Positions 24,688-34,525 of a stretch of 64,000 nucleotides of DNA are shown in pieces (position 1 is the stretch's first letter; every line of letters begins with the position of its first letter). A program made the translations under genes and the position numbers. Source of the DNA: Caulobacter sp. (GTDB lineage: Bacteria; Pseudomonadota; Alphaproteobacteria; Caulobacterales; Caulobacteraceae). The notes below the pieces were generated by a model that worked only from the letters and a program-made list of their open reading frames with translations, did not search any database and had not been told where the DNA came from. The DNA is taken from the NCBI GenBank assembly GCA_030680355.1, contig JAUXVF010000031.1:434001-498000 (forward strand), written 5' to 3'.

Positions 24688-26436
24688 TCATTCGTTGACG
24701 CGCCGGCTGTCTTTCGCCGCCCGGACCAGCGTCACGAACTCCGCCCGCAGGCCGAACTCGTCCTCGCCCCGCGCTTTCTGGGCGGCGTCGAGGATCTGGT
24801 CCCAGCCATAGTCGGCGTCGAGCCAGGGATCGCCGCGCAGTTTCTGGCCGAAGGCGGCCACGGCCACGGCCCAGCGGGTGGCTTCCGGGGCGACGGTCAG
24901 GCCGCGGGCGGTGTTTCCGGCGGGAATCGCCTGCTGCATCAGCTGTGATGTCGCCGCGCCCGGCGCCTTCCAGCGCACCTTGAGGAAGGCCATCTCGCCC
25001 GAGGGCGTCGCAGCCGGAGTCGCGGCGCCGTAGCGTAGCGGATCGGCCGAGGCCCTGGTCCCGGCCGGGGTGATCTCATAGAGGGCGGTGACCGAGGCCC
25101 CCGACCCGACCTCGCCGGCGTCGACCTGGTCGTTGTTGAAGTCCTCGCGATTGAGCATGCGGGTCTCGTAGCCGATCAACCGGTATTCACTGACCTGGGC
25201 GGGATTGAACTCGACCTGGATCTTCACGTCGTCGGCGATCGGAAACAGGGAGGCGGACAGGTCGTCCCGGAACAGTTTCCGGGCCTCCTCGAAGGTGTCG
25301 ATATAGGCCGCCGTGCCGTTGCCGTTCTGGGCCAGGGTCTGCATCATCAGGTCGTTGTAGTTGCCGCGCCCGAAGCCGTAGACCGACAGATAGACGCCGG
25401 TCTTGCGCTTGTCGGCGACGAAATCCTTCAGTTTCGACGGGTCGGCGACGCCGACGTTGAAGTCGCCGTCGGTCAGCAGGATGACGCGGTTGACCGCCTT
25501 GGGATCGAAGTTCTGCTGGGCCAGGGCGTAGGCCAGGGCCAGACCCTGGCCGCCGGCGGTCGATCCGCCCGACTGCAGGGCCTCGAGGGCGCAACGCATC
25601 TTCAGCTTCGAGCGACCGTCGGTGGGGGCCAGCACCGCGCCGGCCGAGCCGGCATAGGCGACGATGGCCACCCGGTCCCGCGCGCCGAGCTGGTCGATCA
25701 GCAGGTTCATGGCCTTCTTCGCCAGCGGCAGCTTGTCGGGCGAGGTCATCGAGCCGGAGGTGTCGATCAGGAAGACCAGGTTCAGCGGCGGCTGCTGGCT
25801 GGCCGGCAGTTCATAGCCCTGCAGGCCGATATGGAGAATCTGGCGGTCCTTCGACCAGGGCGAGGGGACGACCGCGACATAGGGCTTGAACGGCGTCTCG
25901 CGGCTATCCGGCCGCGGGTAGTGGTAGTCGAAATAGTTGACCAGCTCCTCGACCCGCACGGAGTCCCGGGGCGGCAGCCGACCGTCGCTGAGGAAGCGCC
26001 GCGCATTGGCGTAGGCGGCGGTGTCGACATCGATGGAGAAGGTCGAGACCGGATCATCGGCCACCCTGTGGATCGGGTTGGAGGCGGCGGCGGGGTAGCG
26101 TTCGGTGTCGACGACGCCGGCCACCGCGCCATAGTCGGCGACTTTTCCGGCGACAGGCGCGGCCATGGCGCTCATCGGCGAGGGCGGCGGTGGGGGCGGC
26201 GGCATGGACAGGGCCGGCGGAGCGGGGCGTCCGAGCCCCCCGAGGCGTCCTTGCCAACCGCGTCCTTCGCGGTCCTTGGCCGGCGCGAAGCCCAGCGCCT
26301 CACAGGCGGCGGCGGTCGGGGCGCCGTCGCGGGGCGACGCCGCCGCGGCGAAAGGCGCCGGGGCCGCCGAAGCGGTCGTGAGGGCGGCAAGGGCCGCGAA
26401 ACTCGTCAGACGGCGGAATGGCTTCGGAAATGTCAT
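24688..26436 (-). CDS. secreted von Willebrand factor A (YfbK-type) protein
   Basis: 582 residues with a signal peptide (about 1-30). After an Ala/Pro-rich linker (about 35-110) comes a vWA N-terminal extension (VSTFSIDVDTAAYANARRF), then the vWA domain with MIDAS Asp225-x-Ser227-x-Ser229 (FLIDTSGSM), and a C-terminal DUF3520-like domain. This architecture is that of the YfbK/Ca-activated-chloride-channel-like bacterial family. It binds a divalent metal and probably mediates protein contacts in the envelope. In other genomes the family is often near ECF sigma genes; none lies next to it here. Confidence 0.87.
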   Translation of the reverse strand: MTFPKPFRRLTSFAALAALTTASAAPAPFAAAASPRDGAPTAAACEALGFAPAKDREGRGWQGRLGGLGRPAPPALSMPPPPPPPSPMSAMAAPVAGKVADYGAVAGVVDTERYPAAASNPIHRVADDPVSTFSIDVDTAAYANARRFLSDGRLPPRDSVRVEELVNYFDYHYPRPDSRETPFKPYVAVVPSPWSKDRQILHIGLQGYELPASQQPPLNLVFLIDTSGSMTSPDKLPLAKKAMNLLIDQLGARDRVAIVAYAGSAGAVLAPTDGRSKLKMRCALEALQSGGSTAGGQGLALAYALAQQNFDPKAVNRVILLTDGDFNVGVADPSKLKDFVADKRKTGVYLSVYGFGRGNYNDLMMQTLAQNGNGTAAYIDTFEEARKLFRDDLSASLFPIADDVKIQVEFNPAQVSEYRLIGYETRMLNREDFNNDQVDAGEVGSGASVTALYEITPAGTRASADPLRYGAATPAATPSGEMAFLKVRWKAPGAATSQLMQQAIPAGNTARGLTVAPEATRWAVAVAAFGQKLRGDPWLDADYGWDQILDAAQKARGEDEFGLRAEFVTLVRAAKDSRRVNE

Positions 26437-26663
26437 CGGAAGTCCCTGTCACAATCGTCCCGCGCCCATGATCGTGCCGACTCTGCGGCGAAACCGGGGC
26501 GGGCGGTGGGGACGGGCGCAATGTGTGCTGTTTCTGCAACCCCTGGCTCGCCTGCCAGGCGAAGGCGGTTCACTCGCGCAACAGGTGCGGGGATTGATGT
26601 TGGACGCGCTCGCCGGGCGAGCTTGACTCGGACCGGCGCCCGACGAAGAGTCGCGTTCGCCGG

Positions 26664-26671
26664 ATGGTTAA
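26664..26671 (-). promoter_or_regulatory. CtrA half-site-like sequence
   Basis: ATGGTTAA on the plus strand is TTAACCAT on the minus strand, the 8-base CtrA half-site described for Caulobacter. It is 26 bases before the ATG of the SEL1-repeat gene, in the 261-base gap after the divergent vWA gene, which also holds three GANTC sites. No second TTAA arm at the 7-base spacing is present. Confidence 0.35.
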
Positions 26672-26697
26672 CGGCGAGCTGGAACGGGGGTTACAGT

Positions 26698-28167
26698 ATG
26701 CATGAGACCAGCGTCGCCCAAAGCCGCCCCTATGGCGCGGCGCAAGGCCCGCTGATCCGTGGCGCGTCGATCGCGGCGCTTGTCGCCGCCGTGGTGATCC
26801 CCCTGATCGGATGCGATAGTGGCCCGGAAAGCTTCTTCCGCAAACCGGGGGCCACGGCCTGTCCCAGGCCGCAGGTCGCGTCCGGCGTCGCGCCGGAGTT
26901 CAACGGCCAACAGATCGAGATGCGGATTCTGCGCCGGCGGGGATTCACGGGCGATTTCTTCGCCCAACTGGATCTCGGCCGCCGGTACGAAGGCTTTCGG
27001 GCCGCCGACAAGAATCTCGAGGATCCGGTCGAGGCGGCCGTCTGGGACGCTATCGCCCTGTCCAATTCCGACGGCTACTCGCCGATCTCGGCGCTTGGCC
27101 GGCGATCGCCGCAGGGCGAACAGCGGGCGGTGGCGCGGTTTGACGACTGTCGCGCCGTCGAGCGGCGCATCGCCTACCGAAGCCTCGACAGGTTGCTGTC
27201 GAAAATGTCCTCCGACGAACAGGAAAAGGTCCGCAGCCGCGTGATCTACATCCTGTCGACCCAGGGCGCGGCCGGATACCGGACCCTGGCGCGGATGCAT
27301 GACACCGCCTTTGGTCCCTTCGGCGAGCCGTCGGACAATCGCCAGGCCGGCGAGGCCCGCGGCAAGCCCTACAAACCCGGCGCGCCGCAAGTGCTGAACC
27401 TGTTCCCGCGCAATGACGTGGACGCCTATCTCTACAACTACCTGGCGGTTCAGACCGGCGATGTCGGCGCCTACGTCCTGCTTAAGGATTTCGAGCGGTC
27501 GTCGCCCAGTCGCGCCGCCGCCGGCCAGTACGTGGAGGCCAAGGCCAAGCGCTGGGTGCCGCCCTACGAGTTCTACCCGCCTGAAGCGCCGTCATCGGGC
27601 GTGCCGCATTCGGACGAGAGCGACCAGATCGGCGACGCACAGCAGATCGCGCTGGGGCGCATCCGCGAGCTGCCTTTCATCCATATCGGCGAGGCCCTGT
27701 CCTATCTGCGGGTGATCGCCCGGCCGACCGGCAAGGAAGACAGCCTCTATCCGCAGGACGTCCAGGCCTTCCAGGCCATGATCGCCCGGCCTCAGACCGG
27801 CGATCTGACGCCGATCGAGAAGGTCCGCGCCATTCAGTACGCGGCCGTCAACGGCTCGCCCAAGGCGCAGCTGGTTCTGGCGGTGATGTATTCGGAGGGC
27901 GTCGGCGTGCCGCGCGACTATGCCCGCGCCTTCCACTGGTACGCCGAAGCGGACCGGCAGGGTTCGGCCGAGGCCAAATACGCCATGTCGACCTTCTTCT
28001 CGCTGGGGGTGGCCGGGGTCGCTGATCAGGACAAGGCCAAGGCTGTCATCTATCAGATCGACGCCGCGCTTTCGGGCTTCAAGCCGTCGGTGGGCCGTCT
28101 GCAGCAGGTGCTTGCGCAGGTGTCCCGTTCCCGGCCAAGGCCCCGCGACAGGGAGTATCCAGGATGA
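26698..28167 (+). CDS. SEL1-repeat lipoprotein
   Basis: 489 residues. The N-terminus has a hydrophobic stretch ending in a lipobox (VVIPLIGC, Cys39), so it is probably an outer-membrane or periplasmic lipoprotein. A long middle region has no recognised motif. Near the C-terminus at least one clear SEL1 repeat is seen (QLVLAVMYSEGVGVPRDYAR, followed by AFHWYAEADRQGSAEAKY) with a degenerate one after it. SEL1 repeats usually bind partner proteins. The frame opens far upstream in the minus-strand vWA gene; ATG 26698 begins directly before the signal region. Its stop overlaps the ATG of the beta-helix gene, implying the two work together. Confidence 0.75.
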   Translation: MHETSVAQSRPYGAAQGPLIRGASIAALVAAVVIPLIGCDSGPESFFRKPGATACPRPQVASGVAPEFNGQQIEMRILRRRGFTGDFFAQLDLGRRYEGFRAADKNLEDPVEAAVWDAIALSNSDGYSPISALGRRSPQGEQRAVARFDDCRAVERRIAYRSLDRLLSKMSSDEQEKVRSRVIYILSTQGAAGYRTLARMHDTAFGPFGEPSDNRQAGEARGKPYKPGAPQVLNLFPRNDVDAYLYNYLAVQTGDVGAYVLLKDFERSSPSRAAAGQYVEAKAKRWVPPYEFYPPEAPSSGVPHSDESDQIGDAQQIALGRIRELPFIHIGEALSYLRVIARPTGKEDSLYPQDVQAFQAMIARPQTGDLTPIEKVRAIQYAAVNGSPKAQLVLAVMYSEGVGVPRDYARAFHWYAEADRQGSAEAKYAMSTFFSLGVAGVADQDKAKAVIYQIDAALSGFKPSVGRLQQVLAQVSRSRPRPRDREYPG

Positions 28168-29564
28168 AGACGCTCACCCGCTTCCTGCCGGCCATGGGCG
28201 CGGCTCTGGGGCTGTTGCTGTCCGCCGGACCGGGACAGGCGTTTCCGGACCAGGCGGCGCGCATCGACGCCCAGATCCGTCCCAATTTCGGCGGCCTGAT
28301 CACTCCGCCGATGAAGCCGCGCTGGCGTCCTGACCGCTGGCGCCCTGGCCAGTACCGCTGGGGCAAGCCGCGCTCGAACCGCCGCGACTGGTATCCGCCG
28401 CGCGACCAGACGGTGGCGACGGTGGACTGCAGCTACGACGACATGGGCCCCACCCCGATCTCCGACGCCCTGCAGACCCTGGTCGACGGCGGCATTCTCT
28501 ATATCCGCTCGCGGGGGGGAATCTGCCGCGAGACCGTGCTGATCGATCACCCGGTGATCATCGCCGGCGAGGCGGTCCCGCTGTTCGACGCCGGGCCCAA
28601 TCCCAAACCGGCGACCATCGCGCCGTTCGACGGTGAGCCCTGTATTCGCGTCGCCACCGGGGTCAAGGGCGTGGAGATCCGCGATCTGGTCCTGACCACG
28701 GAGAAGGGCGGCCGCAGCGCCTGCGTCGAGGCCTGGGACGCCGAGGTGGCCCTGGTGCGGACGACGGTCAACTACTGGGGCGACTCTGCCGCCGTGTTCG
28801 CGTCCGGCGGTCGGCTGATCCTGCAGGAAAGCGTCATCGACGCCCGCACCTGGGACGCGGCCGTGGTCGCCGACGGTGCGGTGGTGGACTTCACCCGCAC
28901 CCGCATTACCGGCGAGGAAACCGGCGTCGATCTGACCCTGGCGCCAGGCGAAAGCCGTATCGAACAGACCGGGGTCATCTTCCGCGGCGCGGCGGCGCCC
29001 AGCGGCGTGGGTATTCTGGTGCGCGGCCTGCGCAGCGGAACCGGCCAGCTGAGCGTGCGCAACAGTGTTGTCTGCGGCTGGCGCAACGGCATGAATCTCG
29101 ACCGCGGGGCCCAGGTGGACGTCTCGCGCAGCCGCTTCTGCCGCAATCTGGTGGGGCTGGTGTCGGACGGAGACCTGCGGCTGACGGAGTCGGCCATCGG
29201 CGCCAAGGATGTCGGGGTCTATATCGCCAGCGGCCGGGCCACCATTCAGTACAACCGCTTCTATGACTGGTCGCGCACGCCGATCTGGGTCGAGGCCGGC
29301 GCCAGCGCCGATGTCGACAACAACTGGGCCTATTACAATGGCGACTGCTGGAGACGGCAGTGGGAGCCCGGCATGTATTGCCAGCGGTCCAACGCCCTGC
29401 CGTCGTCGCTGCGCGATGAAAGCGGTTTCAACAACCCCTATCGCAACTGGTGGGAGTCGGACGGCTACGACCGGGGCTACAGCCGTGACGGCGCGCCGCG
29501 CGCCCTGCCGCCGCCGATGCCACCGGCGCCGCCGGTGAAGAAGGGTTGGGGCCGCCGCAACTGA
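28164..29564 (+). CDS. secreted right-handed beta-helix protein
   Basis: 466 residues with a signal peptide (about 1-27, ending GPGQAFPDQ). Residues about 90-400 consist of short strand-turn repeats with regularly spaced Val/Ile and Asn/Gly, characteristic of the right-handed parallel beta-helix (pectate-lyase-like) fold. An Arg/Trp/Pro-rich segment (about 45-85) precedes it, and the C-terminus is Pro-rich and basic. The fold occurs in polysaccharide-binding and -degrading proteins; I see no catalytic signature that would name an enzyme. Translationally coupled to the SEL1 lipoprotein. Confidence 0.72.
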   Translation: MKTLTRFLPAMGAALGLLLSAGPGQAFPDQAARIDAQIRPNFGGLITPPMKPRWRPDRWRPGQYRWGKPRSNRRDWYPPRDQTVATVDCSYDDMGPTPISDALQTLVDGGILYIRSRGGICRETVLIDHPVIIAGEAVPLFDAGPNPKPATIAPFDGEPCIRVATGVKGVEIRDLVLTTEKGGRSACVEAWDAEVALVRTTVNYWGDSAAVFASGGRLILQESVIDARTWDAAVVADGAVVDFTRTRITGEETGVDLTLAPGESRIEQTGVIFRGAAAPSGVGILVRGLRSGTGQLSVRNSVVCGWRNGMNLDRGAQVDVSRSRFCRNLVGLVSDGDLRLTESAIGAKDVGVYIASGRATIQYNRFYDWSRTPIWVEAGASADVDNNWAYYNGDCWRRQWEPGMYCQRSNALPSSLRDESGFNNPYRNWWESDGYDRGYSRDGAPRALPPPMPPAPPVKKGWGRRN

Positions 29565-29569
29565 CGGTC

Positions 29570-29598
29570 ATCGACGCCGCTTCGATGATGGCGTCGAT
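29570..29598 (+). terminator. hairpin after the beta-helix gene
   Basis: ATCGACGCC (29570-29578) and GGCGTCGAT (29590-29598) form a perfect 9-bp stem with an 11-base loop, starting 5 bases after the stop. No T-tract follows, so termination by this element alone is uncertain. Confidence 0.4.
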
Positions 29599-29625
29599 GC
29601 ATCGGCTGGAGTATGAGCCGACCCG

Positions 29626-30027
29626 ATGAAGTCGGGGTCACGCATCTTCAGGCGCATGGACGCCTTCCCCTTCGTGCTGGTCGCGCTGGCCCTGGCCATG
29701 CGCCTGGCCTTCGCGCCCGGCTATATGGTGACGGCCGCGCCAGAGGGCGTCGCCGTGGTGATCTGCACCGGCGACGGCGCCGTCACCCGGATCATCGACA
29801 CTGAACCGTCGGGCGTCCCGCAACCGTCCGACGACGGCCATCAGCCGCATCAATCGCCCTGCGCCTTCGCCCTGGCCGGCGCGGTGCTGGGACCCCCGTC
29901 GGCCGTCGTTATTCCCGTCGCCACGCTGACGCGTGCGCCGGCGGCCATGAGCCCGCCGGCCTTTTCGCCAGGCCGGCGTTCGACGGCCCTGCCGCCACCG
30001 GCCACCGGTCCCCCCGTCCTGATCTGA
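29626..30027 (+). CDS. DUF2946-like small secreted protein of a copper-uptake operon
   Basis: 133 residues. A hydrophobic N-terminal segment (about 13-30) is followed by the pattern APGYM...VVICTGDG and a His/Cys segment (DDGHQPHQSPCAFA). This is the pattern of DUF2946-type proteins, which are commonly found just upstream of TonB-dependent copper receptors. The His and Cys residues could bind metal. The C-terminus is Pro-rich. ATG 29626 and the internal ATG 29656 are both possible starts; the second opens right at the hydrophobic segment. It is 79 bases before the receptor gene. Confidence 0.6.
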   Translation: MKSGSRIFRRMDAFPFVLVALALAMRLAFAPGYMVTAAPEGVAVVICTGDGAVTRIIDTEPSGVPQPSDDGHQPHQSPCAFALAGAVLGPPSAVVIPVATLTRAPAAMSPPAFSPGRRSTALPPPATGPPVLI

Positions 30028-30106
30028 AGCCCGTCGATCGTCCAGGCCGCCAATCCGGCGCGCCGGCGCATGCCTGCTTTCCAGATCAATCAAGGACGCT
30101 GTTTCC

Positions 30107-32254
30107 ATGTCTCCCTCCTTCTCCCGTCGCGCGGCGCTGGCCGCCGGCGCCGCCATGGCCGCCGCACTCGCCGCGCCCGTCCTGGCCCAGACGCCGACCC
30201 GGCTGCCGCCGGTCCAGGCCCAGGCCGCGCCCGCCGTCTCGCTCGCCGAGCCTGGTGCGCCCGACCTGACCGTTTCGGGCGAACGGCTCGCGCGCCGTCG
30301 CACCGGCGGCGATGACGCCGTTTCCCTGCTGCTCGGCGAACCCGGCGTCGCGGTTCAGGCCGGCGGCGGCACAACGGCTCTGCCGGTCGTGCGCGGCATG
30401 GCCGACGACCGCATGCTGGTCACCGTCGACGGGGCCGAAGTCACGGCTTTCTGCCCCAACCACATGAACCCGCCCGGCGGCTACCTGACCGCCGCCTCGG
30501 TGGAGTCGATCGCCCTGTCCTCGACCCTGTCGCCGGTCAGCGCCGGCGGCGACAATATCGGCGGGGTGGTGGCCATCACCCGCCGCGCGCCGGTCTTCGC
30601 CGGGCGGGGGGAGGGCGTTCACCACGAGGGGGAGGCGGCTCTGGCCTGGCGCAGCGCCAGTCAGGGGGGCTCGGCCTCCGTCCGCGGCAGCGTCGCCGGG
30701 GAGCGGGTCAGTCTGGGCCTGGAAACCTCCTGGGCGCGCGGCGAGAACTACCGTTCGGGCTACGGTCGCGATGTCCGGTCCAGCGAATACGAAACCTATG
30801 ACGCCGCCGTGGTCGCCGCGCTGCGCACCGATCAGGGTCTGGTGACCCTGCGGGCCGGCCGCCAGTTCACGCCCTATCAGGGTTTTCCCAACCAGCGCAT
30901 GGACATGACCGAGAACCGCAGCGGGTTCGCCGATCTGCGCTACGAGGGCGGCTATGCCTGGGGCGATGTGACGGCGCGGGCCTCATGGCGGGACGTCCGT
31001 CACGAGATGAACTTCCTGGCCGACAAGGGCGGCGACATGCCGATGCTGACCCATGGCGTCGACCTGGGGCTGGCCCTGGCCGCGACCCTGCCGATAGGGC
31101 CGGACAACACCCTGGGTCTGGGCCTGGATGTGCGCCGCACGGATCTCGAGGACTGGTGGCCGGCGGTGGCCGGCAGCATGATGATGGGCCCCAATCCGTA
31201 CATCAACATCAACGGTGGTGAGCGCGACCGCACCGCCGTCTGGGCCGAATGGACCAGCCGGCCGACGGCAGCCTGGACCCTGCTGGCCGGGCTGCGGCTG
31301 GAGCGGGTGATCACCGACGCCGGCGACGTCCAGCCCTACAGCTGGACCGGGATGATGAACGCCGCTGACGCCGCCGCGGCCCTGGCCTTCAACGCCCGGG
31401 ACCACCGCCGGTCCGATGATGTCGCCGACGTCACCCTGCGGGCGTCGTGGGCGCCGTCCGACCAGGCCTCGCTGGAGTTCGGCTACGCCCGCAAGACCCG
31501 GGTTCCCAACCTCTATGAACGCTACGCCTGGGGTCTTGGCGCCATGTCCAGCGCCATGACCTCGCTGGCCGGCGACGCCAACTCCTGGGTCGGGGACATC
31601 GACCTCAAGCCGGAGACCGCCGACAACCTGGCCGCCACCCTGCGGCTGACCGACGGCCCCCAGGCGCGACGGTCGCTGACTGTCAGCCTGTTCCGCTCGG
31701 CGGTGGCCGACTATGTCGACGCCGACAAGCTGGCCGACCTCGCCGGCGGCTTCGTGCGGCTGCGCTTCGCCAACCATGACGCCCTGATCCAGGGGCTGGA
31801 AGTCAGCGGCCAGACCGCGCTGTGGAGCCTGAACGACGGGCCGTCGGCGGTGCTGACGGGACAGGTCTCCTGGGTGCAGGGGGAGAACCGCGACACCGGC
31901 GACGATCTCTACCATATGGCCCCGCTGACCAGCCGATTCAGTCTCGAACAGCCGCTGGGGAGCTGGACGGTGATCGCCGAGCTGGAGCTGGTCGCTGAAA
32001 AGGACCGGGTCAACGCCCTGCGTCACGAGCCGGGGACCGACGGCTACAGCCTGGTCAACCTGCGCGCCGTCTGGCGGCCGACGGAACGGTTCAGGGTCGA
32101 CCTGGCGGTCGAGAACGCCTTCGACGAAGCCTACGACCTGCCGCTCGGCGGGGTGTCCTACGGCGACTACAAGGTCGGTGGTCAGGTTCCGCCGCTGCTG
32201 CCGCTGGCGGGACCGGGCCGGTCGGTCAATGTCGGCCTGAACGTCAGGTTCTGA
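30107..32254 (+). CDS. TonB-dependent copper receptor (OprC/NosA-like)
   Basis: 715-residue outer-membrane receptor: signal peptide (about 1-27), plug domain (about 55-165), then a 22-strand-type barrel ending in an aromatic-rich NVGLNVRF. The plug carries FCPNHMNPP with Cys116 and Met120, and the barrel has His299-x-Met301 followed by an MPM segment. Together these correspond to the CxxxM...HxM copper site described for Pseudomonas OprC, so copper is the most likely substrate. Flanked by a DUF2946-like gene and a TonB gene 2 bases downstream, it forms a self-contained uptake operon. Confidence 0.85.
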   Translation: MSPSFSRRAALAAGAAMAAALAAPVLAQTPTRLPPVQAQAAPAVSLAEPGAPDLTVSGERLARRRTGGDDAVSLLLGEPGVAVQAGGGTTALPVVRGMADDRMLVTVDGAEVTAFCPNHMNPPGGYLTAASVESIALSSTLSPVSAGGDNIGGVVAITRRAPVFAGRGEGVHHEGEAALAWRSASQGGSASVRGSVAGERVSLGLETSWARGENYRSGYGRDVRSSEYETYDAAVVAALRTDQGLVTLRAGRQFTPYQGFPNQRMDMTENRSGFADLRYEGGYAWGDVTARASWRDVRHEMNFLADKGGDMPMLTHGVDLGLALAATLPIGPDNTLGLGLDVRRTDLEDWWPAVAGSMMMGPNPYININGGERDRTAVWAEWTSRPTAAWTLLAGLRLERVITDAGDVQPYSWTGMMNAADAAAALAFNARDHRRSDDVADVTLRASWAPSDQASLEFGYARKTRVPNLYERYAWGLGAMSSAMTSLAGDANSWVGDIDLKPETADNLAATLRLTDGPQARRSLTVSLFRSAVADYVDADKLADLAGGFVRLRFANHDALIQGLEVSGQTALWSLNDGPSAVLTGQVSWVQGENRDTGDDLYHMAPLTSRFSLEQPLGSWTVIAELELVAEKDRVNALRHEPGTDGYSLVNLRAVWRPTERFRVDLAVENAFDEAYDLPLGGVSYGDYKVGGQVPPLLPLAGPGRSVNVGLNVRF

Positions 32255-32256
32255 TC

Positions 32257-32892
32257 GTGGGGCTGTCGCGCGGCGGCGGGCTGGCGGGGGCGGTGTCCAT
32301 CGTCCTGCACCTGCTCGTCGCCGCCGCGCTGGTCCAGGGCGCGCCGCGCGGCGCCGGCGCGCCGGCGCCGGTGGAGGCGATCATCGTCCAGCTGTCGCTC
32401 TCGACGCCGTCGCGGCCGGGTGCGCCAGCCCGCGTGGCTGACTCCTCCGTCAGAGCCCGGGCCGTCGTGGCGCCGGCGCCCGGGCCGTCGGCTTCGCGGA
32501 AGATGGCCGCCGCCGCGCCGGCAGCCAGCGCCTCGCCGCTGACGCCCACGGCGCCGCCCGCGCCCGCGCCGGCTCCGCCGACTTCGGACGCCATGCCGGA
32601 GCGGCCGAACCAGGCTGCCGAAGCCTATGCCCGGCTGGTCTGGGCGCGGATCGCGGCGCGGCCGCCCCGGGCGGTGGAAGGGGCGGGGACGGCCTGGGTC
32701 ACCTTCCGCCTAGACCGGTCAGGCCGGTTGGCGGCGTTGCGGCTGACGGGCTCGAGCGGCCGGCCGGCCTTCGACCGCGCCGCCCTGGCCACGGTGCGCG
32801 CCGCCGCGCCGTTTTCAGCCCCGCCAGCCGGTCTCGCCGAGGCGGCCTTGATGTTCGAGGTCCCGATCCGCTCCGGCGGAGGGCCGGTCTGA
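32257..32892 (+). CDS. TonB-family energy transducer
   Basis: 211 residues: a membrane anchor near the N-terminus (about 8-27), a long Ala/Pro-rich spacer (about 50-115) and a C-terminal TonB-like domain (about 120-205) with the typical pattern WVTFRLDRSGRLAALRLTGS and FDRAALATVRAAAPFSAPP. It should couple the proton-motive force to the copper receptor just upstream; the gap is only 2 bases and translation begins at GTG. No exbB/exbD lies nearby, so it must use a distant pair. Confidence 0.85.
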   Translation: MGLSRGGGLAGAVSIVLHLLVAAALVQGAPRGAGAPAPVEAIIVQLSLSTPSRPGAPARVADSSVRARAVVAPAPGPSASRKMAAAAPAASASPLTPTAPPAPAPAPPTSDAMPERPNQAAEAYARLVWARIAARPPRAVEGAGTAWVTFRLDRSGRLAALRLTGSSGRPAFDRAALATVRAAAPFSAPPAGLAEAALMFEVPIRSGGGPV

Positions 32893-32897
32893 AGACG

Positions 32898-34454
32898 TCA
32901 GTCGGCGGCCATGACCGGCGCGCGGCGGGCCTTGGCCGCCTGCTCATAGGCGTAGCCGTAGCCCAGCAGCCGCGCCTCGCTCCATTTCGGTCCGACGAAC
33001 GACAACCCGACCGGCAGGCCCTGGACCAGGCCCATGGGCACGGTCAGGTGCGGATAGCCGGCCACGGCGGCGGCGTTGCCGGCCCCGCCGCCGATGTAGC
33101 GGTCCTTGAGCACCGGATCGATCAGCCAGGCCGGGCCCAGCGTCGGGCCGACAAGGGCTGTGACCTTGTATTCAGCCAGCAGGGCGTCGATGCCCTCGGG
33201 TCCGGCCAGCCGTTTGGCGGCGTCCCGGCCCTTGAGATAGGCGGGATCGGCCAGGCCCTTGGTCTTCTCGGCCTGTTCGAACAGCTCCTGGCCGAACAGC
33301 GGCATTTCCTGGTCGGCATGGGCGGTGTTGAAGGCGATCACCTCGGCCAGGGTGCGGGTCTTGACCCTGGCCGGGTCGGTGGCGGCGAGGTAGGCGTTCA
33401 GCCCGGCCTTGAGCTCGGTCAGCAGTACGGCCAGCTCCTTTTCCCCGAACGCGTCGCCATTGGGGAAGTCGGCGATCTCGACCAGTTCCGCGCCCTGGGC
33501 CTTGAGCACCTTGAGGGCCGTTTCGAAGGCGACGTCAGTGCCCGGCTGGAAGCCGGCGGCGTAACGCATGACCCCGATCCGCACCCCCTTGAGGGCGTCA
33601 GGCCTGAGCGCGGCGGCGTAGTCGAGTTTGCGGGCGTCGGCCTCGGCCGTGGCGGGATCGGCGGGGTCGGACCCGGCCATGACGGTCAGCATGTCGGCCG
33701 TGTCGCGCACGGTGCGGGTCATCGGTCCGGCGGTGTCCTGGCTGGCGCTGATCGGCACGATGAAGGTCCGCGAGACCAGGCCGACCGTCGGCTTGAGACC
33801 GACCAGACCATTGACCGCCGCCGGGCAGGTGACCGAGCCGTCGGTCTCGGTGCCGACCGCCGCCGCCGCCAGCCCGGCCGCCACGGCCACGGCGCTGCCG
33901 GCCGAGGAGCCGCAGGGGCTGCGGGCCGGGTCATAAGGATTGCGCGCCTGGCCGCCGACGGCGCTCCAGCCCGACAGGCTGTCGCTGGAACGGATGTTGG
34001 CCCATTCCGAGAGGTTGGCCTTGCCCAGAATAACCACGCCCGCCGCTCGCAGCCGGGCGATGGCCGGCGCGTCGCGCCCGGTGACGTTGTCGGCCAGGGC
34101 CAGGGAGCCGGCGGTGGTCGCCATCGGATCGAGGGTCTCGATATTGTCCTTGATGACGATGGCCATGCCGGTCAGCGGTCCGAGTACGCCGCCGGCCTTG
34201 CGCGCGGTGTCGGCGGCGCGGGCCTGGGTCAGGGCGTCCGGATTGACCGCGATGATCGCGCGAAGACCCGGGTCGAGTTGTTTGGCGCGGACGATGTAGG
34301 CGCTGGTCAGGGTTTCGTAGCCGGCCTCGCCTGCGGCCACATTCGCCTGCAGCTGGGTCATTGACCGGTCAGCGACATCGGGGAGGGGCGGCGGCATGGC
34401 CGCGGCGGGGCCGGCGAGGGCGAGGATGGCGGCAAGAGTCAGCAGACGACGCAT
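32898..34454 (-). CDS. secreted amidase-signature-family hydrolase
   Basis: 518 residues with a signal peptide ([19 protein letters not shown]). The amidase-signature Ser-cisSer-Lys triad is readable: Lys in [10 protein letters not shown], the cis-Ser in [14 protein letters not shown] and the nucleophile in [11 protein letters not shown]. These enzymes hydrolyse carboxylic amides; the substrate is unknown. The frame is open 19 codons further upstream, but ATG 34454 starts exactly at the signal peptide and has GGAG upstream. Convergent with the tonB gene, with a 5-base gap. Confidence 0.87.
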   Translation of the reverse strand: MRRLLTLAAILALAGPAAAMPPPLPDVADRSMTQLQANVAAGEAGYETLTSAYIVRAKQLDPGLRAIIAVNPDALTQARAADTARKAGGVLGPLTGMAIVIKDNIETLDPMATTAGSLALADNVTGRDAPAIARLRAAGVVILGKANLSEWANIRSSDSLSGWSAVGGQARNPYDPARSPCGSSAGSAVAVAAGLAAAAVGTETDGSVTCPAAVNGLVGLKPTVGLVSRTFIVPISASQDTAGPMTRTVRDTADMLTVMAGSDPADPATAEADARKLDYAAALRPDALKGVRIGVMRYAAGFQPGTDVAFETALKVLKAQGAELVEIADFPNGDAFGEKELAVLLTELKAGLNAYLAATDPARVKTRTLAEVIAFNTAHADQEMPLFGQELFEQAEKTKGLADPAYLKGRDAAKRLAGPEGIDALLAEYKVTALVGPTLGPAWLIDPVLKDRYIGGGAGNAAAVAGYPHLTVPMGLVQGLPVGLSFVGPKWSEARLLGYGYAYEQAAKARRAPVMAAD

Positions 34455-34525
34455 CGGCGGGGCTCCGGGAACGATCCGCCGGAGGGTCCCGGCTGAATGA
34501 CCATTTGGCAAGGCCGGCCGTCAGC

